Positions 1 through 8,275 of a stretch of DNA of 64,000 nucleotides are shown here, one piece after another. Within the stretch, counting starts at the first letter, position 1. Each line of letters begins with the position of its first letter. Position numbers and translations under genes: made by a program. The notes under the pieces were generated by a model, which was not told the origin of the DNA, searched no databases, and saw nothing but the letters and a program-made list of their open reading frames with translations. The stretch comes from Terasakiella brassicae (GTDB taxonomy: Bacteria > Pseudomonadota > Alphaproteobacteria > Rhodospirillales > Terasakiellaceae): the NCBI RefSeq assembly GCF_014641495.1, contig NZ_BMHV01000014.1, positions 24,463-88,462 of the forward strand, written 5' to 3'.

Positions 1-1332
1 GTTGGATCTATTGACCAAACGGAAATAGCGTTCATCAATATTATCGAATAAACCTTCGCGGAAGAATTCTTTGATCAGGGGTTTGTATTCGCGCAAGACA
101 CCCAGGTTGGGAATGATGGATTCCGGTGTCACAACAAAATTGCCGTTTTTGTACGTGCCATCAATGGCAGCCTTAATGCATTGTTCGAAATAAGCAACAA
201 CATAACGGGCATAACCGCCAAAAATCTCATCACCGCCTTGTCCGCCAAGAACGACCTTCACATGCTCGCTCGCGAGTTTTGAGACCATATACTGTGGAAA
301 GGCACCGGGTCCTGCAATGGGGACATCAAGGTGATAAATAACCTTTTCAATATTATCGCGAAAGTCATCAGCGGTGATGTCAATTTGATGCAATGTGTTG
401 TCACATTTATCGGCCACATCCTGTGCAAAATGACTTTCATCATATCCGGGAAATTGCGTGAACTTACCATGAAAGGCGAGGCTGTTTGCCGGGTCGAAGT
501 CTTTTGCAAGCAGTGAAATCAAACTTGAGTCAATGCCGCCGGAGAGATAGCTGCCAATAGGAACATCCGCGCGTAAATGTACATTGATTGAATCGGAGAC
601 AAGTTCGCGTAATTTGTTGTTGAAGTAGGTCGGGCTATGTTCATAGTCGATTTCATAATAAACATCCCAATAGCGCCATGTGCGAACACCACCATTTTCA
701 ACAATCAATGCATGACCGGGCATGAGCTGTTTGACACCTTCGAACAGGGTTTGTTCGCTGATGGTATATTGGAAAGTTAGATATTCTGAAAACGCATCTG
801 CATTTGTTTTGACTTCGGGCAAGAAGGGAATGAGTGCCTTAATTTCAGAAGCAAAATATAAAGTCCCGTCAACCTCAGCGTAATAAAAGGGTTTAATGCC
901 GAAACGGTCACGTGCGCAAAAGAGACGGTTTTCTTTTTGATCCCAAAGGGCAAACGAAAACATACCGCGTAATTCATTGACACTATCCATGCCGTATTTG
1001 TCATAGGCGGCAAGAATACTTTCTGTATCGGAATGACTGGTAAACGTCCAGCTATCACTTAATTTCTTTTGCAATTCGCGATAGTTATAAATTTCGCCAT
1101 TAAAGGTCAGTGCGGTTCCATTTTGCGCCAACATCGGTTGCGCACCGTGAGTGGTCAGGTCGATAATGGAGAGACGGCGATGGGCTAAACCAACCGATTG
1201 GTCCTCGTTTCCCCAACGGCCTTTTCCATCCGGACCACGGTGATGGATCAGTTGGCTCATAACGTCCAGTCGACGATTTAAGTTTTGGACCGGTTCGTTA
1301 TTTAGGTTGATCGCTCCAGCAATGCCGCACAC
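1..1332 (-). CDS. asnB: Asparagine synthase (glutamine-hydrolysing), 3' end outside window
   Basis: Predicted to make asparagine from aspartate, glutamine and ATP in the cytoplasm, or to amidate a sugar or peptide in a polysaccharide locus. 444 codons are visible; the C-terminus lies beyond base 1. The N-terminal glutamine amidotransferase domain (about residues 1-220) has the nucleophile Cys2 in CGIAG, HHRGPDG at 30-36 and FNGEIYN. The synthase domain has the ATP-pyrophosphatase loop SGGIDSS near residue 264. The start is the GTG at 1332-1330, because it puts Cys directly after the initiator, as the family needs, and AAGGAA lies about 8 bases upstream; the ATG at 1362 would bury the nucleophile. 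It is divergent from the epimerase gene at 1619, which suggests a surface-polysaccharide locus. Confidence 0.93.
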   Translation of the reverse strand, partial: MCGIAGAINLNNEPVQNLNRRLDVMSQLIHHRGPDGKGRWGNEDQSVGLAHRRLSIIDLTTHGAQPMLAQNGTALTFNGEIYNYRELQKKLSDSWTFTSHSDTESILAAYDKYGMDSVNELRGMFSFALWDQKENRLFCARDRFGIKPFYYAEVDGTLYFASEIKALIPFLPEVKTNADAFSEYLTFQYTISEQTLFEGVKQLMPGHALIVENGGVRTWRYWDVYYEIDYEHSPTYFNNKLRELVSDSINVHLRADVPIGSYLSGGIDSSLISLLAKDFDPANSLAFHGKFTQFPGYDESHFAQDVADKCDNTLHQIDITADDFRDNIEKVIYHLDVPIAGPGAFPQYMVSKLASEHVKVVLGGQGGDEIFGGYARYVVAYFEQCIKAAIDGTYKNGNFVVTPESIIPNLGVLREYKPLIKEFFREGLFDNIDERYFRLVNRSN

Positions 1333-1618
1333 AATATCATTCCTTGCTGCTAGGTTTGTCATTGTTTGATGGTATTCGCCAGCCTGCAGGGATCGGCATT
1401 GCGAAAACAATACATAATTGACTGTGTTATAGTTACATTTAAGTGAACATGCAATTCATTCTATAAGAGGGTAGAAGAAATCAAAAGCTGAACGGATCGT
1501 AACGGTTTCGGTCTTTGATCAGCACTAAAATCACTTTTTATTTTTTATCGGTTTGTTTATGGTCGCACCGTTTTAGCGATATAGAGAATTACCTCAAGAT
1601 AACGAAAGGTGCATCATT
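1333..1618. other. Intergenic region between divergent asnB and epimerase genes
   Basis: This 286-base AT-rich stretch must hold the promoters of both divergent genes. I see no open frame with a credible start. A TTGACT at about 1413 and T-rich tracts near 1530-1550 are present, but no well-spaced -35/-10 pair stands out. Confidence 0.4.
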
Positions 1619-2620
1619 ATGGATGTTCGCGGCAAAAAAATTGTTTCTATTGGCGGGGCCGGGCTCATCGGTTCTCATGCGATGGAAGAGTTATTGAAAG
1701 AGGATATCAAGGAACTCGTTATCTATGATAATTTTTCTCGTGGTTCGCATGAAAACTTAGAAAATGTTTTGAAGGATGATCGGGTCACAATCTTTGAGGC
1801 AGGAGGAGATATCACCCATCCTGATTTATTATCTGCGGCCTTGCAAGGTGCTGAGGGTGTCTTTCAATTCGCAGCTTTGTGGCTTTTGCAATGCCATGAA
1901 TTTCCGCGCTCTGCCTTTCGTGTGAATGTTGAAGGTATGTTCAATATATTGGAGGCATGCTGCCAGAATAAGATCGAGCGTTTGGTTTGGTCGTCGTCAG
2001 CATCTGTGTATGGTGATGCTGTTGAAGACCCGATGACAGAGGACCATCCCTTTAACAATAAGAATTTTTATGGTGCGACCAAGATTTGCGGGGAAGCAAT
2101 GGCGACGGCATTTTCAAACCGTTATGGTTTGAAACAAGTTGGCTTGCGTTACATGAATGTTTATGGACCGCGCCAGGATTATCATGGTGCCTATATTGCC
2201 GTTATTATGAAAATGCTGGATGCTATTGACCGAGGGGAAAGCCCGACAATTTTTGGCGATGGATCAGAGGCATTTGATTTTGTCTTCGTCGGTGATTGTG
2301 GCCGTGCGAATGTTTGTGCCATGAAGGCTGATACGTCAGACCGTTACTATAATGTGGGGACCGGTGTGCGGACATCCTTGAAAGAATTGGCGGAAAAACT
2401 GGTTGAGCTGACAGGGTGCAAGCAACCTATTCAATATCAGGAACGGTCGCAGGCAACATTGGTAACAAACCGTGTCGGATGCCCGAAAAGAGCAGCTGAA
2501 GAAATTGGCTTTGAAGCGCAGACGGGTTTGGATGAGGGGCTTGCTCAGTTGATTGAATGGCGCACGAAGCATAAAGCAGCGGTCGCTGCACGGCGCAAGG
2601 CTGTTGGGTATATGTTGTGA
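1619..2620 (+). CDS. NAD-dependent epimerase/dehydratase (extended SDR)
   Basis: A nucleotide-sugar epimerase or dehydratase of the extended short-chain dehydrogenase family, 333 residues, cytoplasmic. The NAD-binding Rossmann glycine motif GGAGLIG is at 12-18, the catalytic serine region SSASVYG at about 126-132, and the catalytic YxxxK (YGATK) at 151-155. The ATG at 1619 has GAAAGG about 9 bases upstream. It resembles UDP-glucose 4-epimerase (GalE/WbpP-like), but the exact substrate cannot be read from the sequence. The divergent asparagine synthase fits a role in building modified surface sugars. Confidence 0.85.
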   Translation: MDVRGKKIVSIGGAGLIGSHAMEELLKEDIKELVIYDNFSRGSHENLENVLKDDRVTIFEAGGDITHPDLLSAALQGAEGVFQFAALWLLQCHEFPRSAFRVNVEGMFNILEACCQNKIERLVWSSSASVYGDAVEDPMTEDHPFNNKNFYGATKICGEAMATAFSNRYGLKQVGLRYMNVYGPRQDYHGAYIAVIMKMLDAIDRGESPTIFGDGSEAFDFVFVGDCGRANVCAMKADTSDRYYNVGTGVRTSLKELAEKLVELTGCKQPIQYQERSQATLVTNRVGCPKRAAEEIGFEAQTGLDEGLAQLIEWRTKHKAAVAARRKAVGYML

Positions 2621-2659
2621 ATGGCAAATGATCTTGAAGTCAGATCATTACTGTTGTTT

Positions 2660-3217
2660 CTATTGGTCTATAATGGCCTGATAACGCTGGCGAGGGGTGT
2701 TGATTGTCTTAACTATCGGCCAAATGTCGCGCAGGAATACGCTTAAATCACTCGCCGCGCTATTAATGTGGTAAGGATACATCAGGGTGCTGATAAATCC
2801 ACGGTGATAGGTGGAATGATTTGCCAAGTGTAAGAGGATGTCTTCCCGGCTCATGGTACCTGTTCCACCATTGACAAATTCAAAGGGGATGATTTCTTCT
2901 AGATCATCTTGGCTCCAATGGGCTGCAAGTTCAATATAATGTTGGTCCAGCTCTCTTAATCGGTGTGCGACATCGTTAAACGGCAACGGTGTTGTGCGGC
3001 TTCTGCCTGTGAAATTGTGTTTTGTGCCTTGTAAATGGGCGAGGAAAATTTCCTGAATAACGAGGATATGATCAAATGTCCCGGCGATTGTTTTAAAAAG
3101 AGTGTCACGCGAGGCATGTAACTCTTCTTCTGAAAGCTGAGCTGCATTTTGCAATGTCACATGATTGGCCCAAGCCATATAATGAACCATGCGATAAGCT
3201 GCTGAATATGTGACCAT
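2660..3217 (-). CDS. DinB family protein
   Basis: A 185-residue four-helix-bundle protein of the DinB/YfiT-like superfamily, which includes metal-dependent thiol transferases and many proteins of unknown substrate. The metal triad expected for the fold is present: His50 (in FDHILV) and His134/His138 (HLANHSTYHRG). The N-terminal region MVHYMAWAN also matches the family. It is convergent with the epimerase gene, with only 39 bases between stop codons. The name DinB is historical; nothing here shows DNA-damage control. The start at 3217 follows AAAGAGG on the minus strand. Confidence 0.8.
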   Translation of the reverse strand: MVTYSAAYRMVHYMAWANHVTLQNAAQLSEEELHASRDTLFKTIAGTFDHILVIQEIFLAHLQGTKHNFTGRSRTTPLPFNDVAHRLRELDQHYIELAAHWSQDDLEEIIPFEFVNGGTGTMSREDILLHLANHSTYHRGFISTLMYPYHINSAASDLSVFLRDIWPIVKTINTPRQRYQAIIDQ

Positions 3218-3318
3218 AAAAACCTCTTTTTAGAACAAATAAACAGTAATATAACAAATTGAAATGAGGAAGTTTTTTATTGTCTATCTTGTTTATTTTG
3301 TAACAAGTCCGGCGGGTG

Positions 3319-3347
3319 TTGACATTTATTCTGATGTCGCACACAAT
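3319..3347 (+). promoter_or_regulatory. Candidate promoter of a small RNA
   Basis: TTGACA at 3319-3324 and CACAAT at 3342-3347 are separated by exactly 17 bases, which fits a sigma-70 promoter with a perfect -35 box. It points rightwards into 3354-3463, which has no open frame but ends in a terminator. Confidence 0.5.
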
Positions 3348-3353
3348 CATCTT

Positions 3354-3463
3354 ATGAAAACATATATGACACAGCAATTTTTCGAAATTATTCGCATCAT
3401 TCCATAGGAATGGTGGGTTTAGTTGTGTCAGAATTACAAGATCCGCCCTAGAGGCGGTTTTTT
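3354..3463 (+). ncRNA. Candidate structured small RNA, about 110 nt
   Basis: Downstream of a well-spaced promoter the sequence folds, by eye, into a closed three-way structure. Outer stem TGACACAGC (3367-3375) pairs with GTTGTGTCA (3422-3430), with one G-U. An inner AATTT/AAATT stem (3376-3389) carries a UUCG tetraloop. A second inner stem, CATCATTCC/GGAATGGTG (3395-3415), has an ATA loop. It is followed by the intrinsic terminator at 3443-3463. It lies between the DinB gene and a P-loop kinase. It does not look like tmRNA, 4.5S or 6S RNA. It could instead be a structured leader of the kinase gene, but the terminator lies before that start codon. Confidence 0.5.
3443..3463 (+). terminator. 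Rho-independent terminator of the candidate sRNA
   Basis: CCGCC (3443-3447), loop CTAGA, GGCGG (3453-3457), then six T residues. No protein gene ends upstream on this strand, so it implies a short transcript starting near 3354. Confidence 0.75.
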
Positions 3464-3506
3464 ATTGTCTGCTTCTGGGGAAAGAATTTATGCCTTAGGA
3501 GAGAAA

Positions 3507-4016
3507 ATGAAAAAAGTCGCCATATTCGGTAATGCAGGGGGTGGAAAGTCCACATTGGCAAAGCATTTGGCCGCAGCCACCGGATTGCCGTTACACTCGC
3601 TTGATAAAATAAAATATCGCCCCGGAGGTGCAGAAGTCCCGCATGAAGATTATCTGGATATCCATCGTAAGATATTGAAACAGGATGAATGGATCATTGA
3701 TGGTTTTGGCTGCGTCCCGTCTGCATGGGAACGTTTTGCGGCGGCAGATACATTGATCTATCTTGACCTGCCTCTTTTCATACACGGTATGTGGGTGACA
3801 AAACGCTTGTTAAAAGGGGTGTTTATCAACCCTGAGGGTTGGCCCGAAAATAGCCCGATCTGGAAAATTTCATTGAACAGCTATCGCGTGTTATGGCTGT
3901 GTCATCAAAAACTGACGCCTCGTTACAGGCAGTTGATTGATGAGACTCAAAATACAAAACAGGTGTTCCATTTGCGAAGCGCCAAAATGATTAGGGCGTT
4001 CCTTCAGGCGCTATAG
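3507..4016 (+). CDS. P-loop NTPase, adenylate-kinase/FlaR-like
   Basis: A 169-residue P-loop protein with Walker A GNAGGGKST at residues 8-16 directly after the first beta strand (KKVAIF). It resembles the small adenylate-kinase-like proteins often labelled DNA topology modulation protein FlaR; a nucleotide or small-molecule kinase role is inferred. The ATG at 3507 is chosen because TTAGGAGAG lies just upstream. The open frame extends to 3423, but that extension runs through the sRNA terminator and is unlikely to be translated. Its last 6 bases overlap the convergent small gene ending at 4011. Confidence 0.75.
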   Translation: MKKVAIFGNAGGGKSTLAKHLAAATGLPLHSLDKIKYRPGGAEVPHEDYLDIHRKILKQDEWIIDGFGCVPSAWERFAAADTLIYLDLPLFIHGMWVTKRLLKGVFINPEGWPENSPIWKISLNSYRVLWLCHQKLTPRYRQLIDETQNTKQVFHLRSAKMIRAFLQAL

Positions 4017-4211
4017 GGGATTGTTGTCGGAGTGTTTCGAAAGGGACGCTTCTTCCTCAGCTTCACTTGCCTTGAGGTCTTGCCATTCTTTCAAGCGTTT
4101 TTCGCGCTCCGCGCGTTGTTGTTGAATGAAACGAATGGGGGATAAGGCGTTCCACGTGATCAACAGGAACATTCCAATAACGAAAACAGGGACGATTGCA
4201 AGCCAATCCAT
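4011..4211 (-). CDS. Small single-pass membrane protein, unknown function
   Basis: 66 residues: one N-terminal transmembrane helix (about residues 2-24, hydrophobic with a Trp near the end) followed by a basic, then acidic, charged tail. The start at 4211 has TTAAGGAA about 7 bases upstream. This is a typical small inner-membrane protein with a cytoplasmic tail. I do not recognise a family. It is convergent with the kinase gene and their ends overlap by 6 bases. Confidence 0.6.
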   Translation of the reverse strand: MDWLAIVPVFVIGMFLLITWNALSPIRFIQQQRAEREKRLKEWQDLKASEAEEEASLSKHSDNNPL

Positions 4212-4471
4212 ATAGAAAATTCCTTAAGAAGGTGAAGAGCCACATTCGTGAAAGTCACTTAAGTTATACACAAAAAAAGATTCTTCCAAATAGAAGTGGG
4301 ATTTTATCTCAAAGGGCATCGGTGATGTAAATATCTTACCATAAATTTGCTATGCTTAATTTAATTTATCCACACTTTATAGTGTATTTTTCTGATATAA
4401 TATATTATAAGTTGAATATTGGGAAGGGGATGGTATGCTTCTTCCTATATATATTAAGAAGGGGTATGGAG
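4212..4471. other. AT-rich intergenic region before the KTSC-like gene
   Basis: 260 AT-rich bases. A TATAAT is at 4396-4401 without an obvious -35 box. CTTCTT (about 4439) can pair with AAGAAG (about 4456-4461), beside the ribosome-binding site of the next gene. No credible reading frame seen. Confidence 0.35.
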
Positions 4472-4696
4472 ATGAATAGATATAAAAACTTGGGTGGAGA
4501 CTCTGGTGTGATTGGATATTCGATTGAAGTTGATTCAATTGAGGTGCAATTTCATGATGGTTCGATTTATGGATATACAGTTGCAAGTACTGGGCTTGCC
4601 AATATCAATAAGATGAAAATATTAGCTGAAAGAGGTGAAGGGCTAAACAGCTTTATTAGTCGTGTTGTGAAGAAAAATTTTGCGTATAAGCGGTAA
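4472..4696 (+). CDS. KTSC-like small conserved protein
   Basis: 74 residues with the pattern of short KTSC-type proteins: an SG-x-GY start, an alternating strand region ending in F-x-DGS-x-Y-x-Y, then a helical end with GLNSFISRVV. The function is unknown; some KTSC domains are fused to lysyl-tRNA synthetases or nucleases. The start at 4472 is chosen over the ATG at 4466 because AAGAAGGGG is 7 bases upstream of 4472 but only 1-2 bases from 4466. It lies just outside the left att core, so I take it as native flank rather than element cargo. Confidence 0.6.
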   Translation: MNRYKNLGGDSGVIGYSIEVDSIEVQFHDGSIYGYTVASTGLANINKMKILAERGEGLNSFISRVVKKNFAYKR

Positions 4697-4718
4697 TTTG
4701 GTGGGGCGAAAAAAATAA

Positions 4719-4748
4719 AAAACCCACCACCAAAAGGTAGCGGGTTTT
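4719..4748 (-). terminator. Intrinsic terminator, probably the original rpsI terminator
   Basis: On the minus strand ACCCGCTACC, loop TTTT, GGTGGTGGGT and a T run form an imperfect hairpin. It lies 42 bases beyond the displaced rpsI 3'-end core at 4790-4801, the same side as the terminator of the present rpsI at 23541-23592. It can also end transcription from the KTSC-like gene on the plus strand, since A and T runs flank it. Confidence 0.55.
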
Positions 4749-4789
4749 CTGTATCCGTATGCTCTCGTGAAGCGTCGGTAATCTGTAAA

Positions 4790-4801
4790 GATTAACGCTT
4801 G
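4790..4801. repeat. attL core of integrative element (rpsI 3'-end sequence)
   Basis: GATTAACGCTTG here is identical to 23621-23632, which encodes the last codons and stop of rpsI on the minus strand (Lys-Arg-stop). Outside the core the similarity continues imperfectly: TGTATCCGTATG at 4750-4761 matches 23593-23604, and TCTCG follows in both. An integrase gene starts 156 bases to the right. Confidence 0.7.
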
Positions 4802-4815
4802 TAGATTTTATTAGT

Positions 4816-4836
4816 TTTTGAAATAATATTTCAAAA
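4816..4836. promoter_or_regulatory. Palindrome beside attL, possible integrase/excisionase site
   Basis: TTTTGAAAT, centre AAT, ATTTCAAAA is a perfect inverted repeat 15 bases inside the attL core and upstream of the integrase gene. A role as recombinase arm site or integrase operator is inferred from position only. Confidence 0.35.
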
Positions 4837-4956
4837 TAGTAACTCATTGAAAATAAAATATAAAATGATTTTTGTTTGATTTTGATGCAAAAAATTGTAG
4901 TAAAGATATGTGGTAATAGGCTGGGAAGGCGTGCCGTAAAAGCATGAAAAACGGGT

Positions 4957-6561
4957 ATGGTTGGCTTGAAAAATCGCCTCTATCTGCGGGGCAAAACTTA
5001 CTGGTATCAGCGACACATTCCGAAGGAATACCGCCCCCATCTTCAAGCCAAATATGGCAAGGGCCAATTCGTTAGAAAAAGCACGAAGACACGCGACTAC
5101 AGTGAAGCCCTTCTGAAAGCCAAAGCCTTTGATCTGGAAGTCGAGATACAGTTTCAGATTGCCCAACGAGCCATTCGGCCAACGGTGGTCTCCGGGTTGG
5201 AAATGCCTCAGCAACTGGTCAATCTGGGTCTTGGAGACGTCGAGGAACGGATTTATAGTTCCATCATGGCGGAATTGGCCCCATTGCTTCCGACGGATGC
5301 GGATCGCGAAAAATGGGCATCTGCCGACATGAGTGCCGAAGAACTTATCGTCAACGCCTTCGAACATACAAAGTTTGCCGGTCATTATAACGTTCCTACT
5401 GAACACCTGATTCAGCAGATGAAGCCCCGGCTGATTAAGCAGTTGTTATTCGAAGCCGGAAATTCGTTAGGGCAGTTCACGCCGACATATGATCATAAGA
5501 CATTGGAAAAGACGGCGACGAATTTGATCCAGCGAGAAATGGAGCATCCTATGTCTGGCTCCATCACGGTGTCAGAGTTTATCCGTGAGTTTTATGACGA
5601 CGGTCCAACAGGTGGAAAAAAGATCAAGCGGCTGTATGGCGGTTCAACTGAAATTTTGCGGCGTGAATATGGTAACCGGGCCTTGAATAGTCTGAATCGG
5701 AACGATCTGAAACGGGTCAAGTTCATCATGGCAAACTTGCCTCTCTATTGGTCTCGAAATCCTGAGTTTAAAGGGATGAAACCGTCGAGAATTGTTGAAG
5801 AAGTTGATGGAGAAGACTACCCAACCATCTCACATAACACCTTGCAGGTGAACTTGCGTCGCATGTCCAGTTTCTTTAACTACGCTTACAATGAAGACTA
5901 CATCGAAAAGAACCATGCCAAGGGCCTCTGGGAAGGGCTGGAAGATACCAAGCGAACATCTTTTGATAAACAGGCACTAATCGCATTCTTCAAAAACTAT
6001 CCTTATTTGCATCACCCCTTGGGGTTCATTCCTTTGCTTGCTCTTTATCACGGTGCTCGCGGTGTTGAGGTGTGTAGCCTGAAACCCGAAAATATTTTCG
6101 AGGAAAACGGTGTTTGGGTAATGCACTTCACCAAAACCAAGACAGACAAAAAAACGGGAAAGAAAGGCCGTAAGGTGCCAATCCATCCCTTTGTGCTGAA
6201 ACTCGGCTTCATAAGCTTTGTAAACGGTCGTAAGGGCAATGATATGCTATTCGAAGGTGCCCGTGAGACCGATCATAGCAACGCCTATGCCACCGAAATT
6301 ATGTTCATCATGAATGAATGGTTAAATATCGCTGGGATCAAAGACGAGGCTCATACATTCCACTCGTTTCGACATACATTCAAACAATTCGCAAATTCCA
6401 ACCGGGACATCAGGATGGAAGATTGGAAGACGATTGGTGGCTGGGTAGTCGCCAAAGATGCTGGCGAAGGGTATGGGGAAAAGCTGACGCCGGATGTGAC
6501 GATTGAGTCGCTCAAGCATCTAAAGTTTGGAATTGAAGATTTGATCTTGGAAATCAATTAG
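4957..6561 (+). CDS. Tyrosine-type site-specific integrase
   Basis: 534 residues, longer than phage lambda-type integrases but usual for the large integrases of proteobacterial islands with a KxYWYQRHIPK-like N-terminus (DUF6538-type). Catalytic residues of the tyrosine recombinase fold can be placed: Arg368 in HGARGVEVC, His469-x-x-Arg472 in HSFRH, and the tyrosine nucleophile Tyr506 in EGYGEK. It should catalyse integration and excision between the rpsI 3' end and the element att site. It begins 156 bases inside the left core, the classical position. The start at 4957 gives the conserved N-terminal motif; the ribosome-binding site is weak. The last base lies 13 bases before the next gene. 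Confidence 0.9.
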   Translation: MVGLKNRLYLRGKTYWYQRHIPKEYRPHLQAKYGKGQFVRKSTKTRDYSEALLKAKAFDLEVEIQFQIAQRAIRPTVVSGLEMPQQLVNLGLGDVEERIYSSIMAELAPLLPTDADREKWASADMSAEELIVNAFEHTKFAGHYNVPTEHLIQQMKPRLIKQLLFEAGNSLGQFTPTYDHKTLEKTATNLIQREMEHPMSGSITVSEFIREFYDDGPTGGKKIKRLYGGSTEILRREYGNRALNSLNRNDLKRVKFIMANLPLYWSRNPEFKGMKPSRIVEEVDGEDYPTISHNTLQVNLRRMSSFFNYAYNEDYIEKNHAKGLWEGLEDTKRTSFDKQALIAFFKNYPYLHHPLGFIPLLALYHGARGVEVCSLKPENIFEENGVWVMHFTKTKTDKKTGKKGRKVPIHPFVLKLGFISFVNGRKGNDMLFEGARETDHSNAYATEIMFIMNEWLNIAGIKDEAHTFHSFRHTFKQFANSNRDIRMEDWKTIGGWVVAKDAGEGYGEKLTPDVTIESLKHLKFGIEDLILEIN

Positions 6562-6574
6562 GAGCAAGAGGGCG

Positions 6575-7762
6575 TTGAATAAAAAAACGAACTACGAAAA
6601 GTTGATGCTATGGTTATCGCCGGTGGGTGAAGGGAAAGATAAGATCGACACGATCATTGGGCTACAAACTATCGTCAAGCTCTTTTTGGAAACATTGGTT
6701 CTTGCATCAACATTTGGGCCGGGACTTGGATTCCTGATGCTATTTGCATATTGCACGAAAAATAATTTACCCTATTTCGATGCTTCAATGGGATTTGGTT
6801 TTCAAATAGCAATTATATTTGCGGCCTTCGCGTTCTACATCTTTGTGACAGCGATGATTTACTATTATGGTGCGATTATAAGGCTTGGAGATAAGACCGG
6901 TAGAATATTTTTAAGTAGTTACTTCCAAACCGTTGATATCGCCTACCATAAAATAAATTCGCAAAGGTTTATTTTGCTAAACGGTTTAGGCGTGTCAATT
7001 TACTGTTGGATGTGGTTAGCATTTGACGGTGCAGACAAACTTTTTATCTCTCTTTTTGGGTTGTTGTTTGCTGTTGCTTTTGGTGTTGGCTTTTACACAT
7101 TTTATATTCGACAAAAGAGAATTAGATGGTGGCTGCTTAAGAAAGACATGGGTCCAATAATTTTTTCAAACACTTGGGCAATGGTTGTTATTGCAATGAC
7201 TTGTGTGATCGCTTTCAATTTCATTGAGAAGAAATTCGGTGACATTCAGGTGCCAGAATTTATGACTGATTATATTACGGCGTCCGCTGTTATTATCTGC
7301 ATTATTTTTTCATTCTTATTGGTCTTCTTCTTCACTTATCATGTGATGAAGAGAAAGATATTGTGGGCATCTGTTAGCATTCTAATGGTATCGTTTGTTA
7401 TTTTGATGCTGTATCCCGGTTGGTATCAAATAACCAAAAATGTTATTGCAGAAACGGGGCATGGCGGGGATGTCGCTGTCAATATTTTACTCAAGGATGC
7501 AACGGCCTGTAAGTTCAGAGAGCGAATAAATTTTGTAGAGGAAGCCAAAATAACAGAGGCTTTCTGTCAGGAAATCAACACTCGAAAAGTAAAGCACTTT
7601 TGGACAAAGCCAATTTTCTTAACTTGGATGTCATCAAATGCTGCGTATGTGAAATCTGATCCAAAACAAGTTCGCCCCATGATGCTTCTTAGAAGCGAAA
7701 TTCTTTCATGGGAGCGTGCAGTGTTGAGTGATAAAGGTGAACCTAAGTCAGAGCCGCAATGA
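6575..7762 (+). CDS. Multi-pass membrane protein, unknown function
   Basis: 395 residues with about six to seven hydrophobic helices (near 30-55, 70-95, 128-147, 150-170, 200-218, 235-258 and 266-283), then a soluble tail of about 110 residues that carries two cysteines and several conserved-looking aromatic residues. I do not recognise the family. The start is a TTG at 6575 with AGGAGCAAGAGG just upstream; the alternative is the ATG at 6605. The gene follows the integrase with 13 bases between, so they may be co-transcribed. Its 3' end overlaps the convergent XRE regulator by 20 bases. Low GC compared with the core genes around the element. Confidence 0.6.
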   Translation: MNKKTNYEKLMLWLSPVGEGKDKIDTIIGLQTIVKLFLETLVLASTFGPGLGFLMLFAYCTKNNLPYFDASMGFGFQIAIIFAAFAFYIFVTAMIYYYGAIIRLGDKTGRIFLSSYFQTVDIAYHKINSQRFILLNGLGVSIYCWMWLAFDGADKLFISLFGLLFAVAFGVGFYTFYIRQKRIRWWLLKKDMGPIIFSNTWAMVVIAMTCVIAFNFIEKKFGDIQVPEFMTDYITASAVIICIIFSFLLVFFFTYHVMKRKILWASVSILMVSFVILMLYPGWYQITKNVIAETGHGGDVAVNILLKDATACKFRERINFVEEAKITEAFCQEINTRKVKHFWTKPIFLTWMSSNAAYVKSDPKQVRPMMLLRSEILSWERAVLSDKGEPKSEPQ

Positions 7763-8150
7763 TCGACTGATAGCGGTCCAGATCGACTTCACCAGTTGGA
7801 TCATCTTTCAACCGGTCAGCTTCCATCTTAAAGAAAGATACAATCAACTCGGCCTTACGGTCTGACGTGAGGTCGAGTTGGTTTTTGGTGATAAAACCAT
7901 CAACGCCGAGAATCACGTCTTTTAGGATGGTCAGGTGGAAAGTTTCAACCACACCATCTTTCGGATCACGGATCAGTTCGGCAGCAGTGCATCCATATAA
8001 TTGTGCAAACTCTTGCGTTCTACGCAAGCTGGTGTCCGAGGTCCCGCTTTCAATGCGAGAGACCTGACTAGGGCTAAGCCCCATACGGTCCGCTGCCGTT
8101 TCTAACGTGTATCCAGCACGATTCCTCATTTCTCGGAAGTTCAATTTCAT
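7743..8150 (-). CDS. XRE-family transcriptional regulator (cI-like)
   Basis: 135 residues with an N-terminal helix-turn-helix at about residues 1-58: GYTLETAADRMGLSPSQVSRIE style, in which the turn and recognition helix SPSQVSRIESG are clear. The C-terminal half has no autocleavage motif that I can see, so it is not a LexA/cI-type protease substrate. The start at 8150 is preferred to 8156 because the GAGGG upstream is 8 bases away rather than 2. It is divergent from a Cro-like gene at 8274 across an operator-rich gap, which suggests a switch controlling the element. Confidence 0.75.
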   Translation of the reverse strand: MKLNFREMRNRAGYTLETAADRMGLSPSQVSRIESGTSDTSLRRTQEFAQLYGCTAAELIRDPKDGVVETFHLTILKDVILGVDGFITKNQLDLTSDRKAELIVSFFKMEADRLKDDPTGEVDLDRYQSIIAALT

Positions 8151-8197
8151 TTTCATTTCCCTCTGTTGTAACGGGTGTTCAGGATACAGACGAGAAA

Positions 8198-8214
8198 TTT
8201 GCGTTATACGCAAA
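8198..8214. promoter_or_regulatory. Palindromic operator candidate in the regulator switch region
   Basis: TTTGCG, centre TTATA, CGCAAA: a perfect 17-bp inverted repeat between the divergent cI-like and Cro-like genes, 48 bases from the cI-like start. Confidence 0.5.
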
Positions 8215-8225
8215 AATATGACTAT

Positions 8226-8275
8226 AGCATATAATGCTTGACTCATGCTTCATATGCTGTAATCAATTTGCATAT
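8226..8275. promoter_or_regulatory. Second operator cluster with repeated GCATAT half-sites
   Basis: AGCAT-ATA-ATGCT (8226-8238) is a 13-bp palindrome, followed by CATATGCTG (about 8251-8259, inverted) and TTGCATATGA (about 8268-8277). TTGACT at 8238-8243 could be a -35 box for the rightward Cro-like gene. The repeated half-sites suggest a multi-site switch. Confidence 0.45.

Noticed and set aside
4437..4464. CTTCTT/AAGAAG hairpin over the ribosome-binding site of the KTSC-like gene as an RNA thermometer
   Set aside because: Only six weak base pairs with a 12-base AT loop; easily expected by chance in AT-rich DNA.
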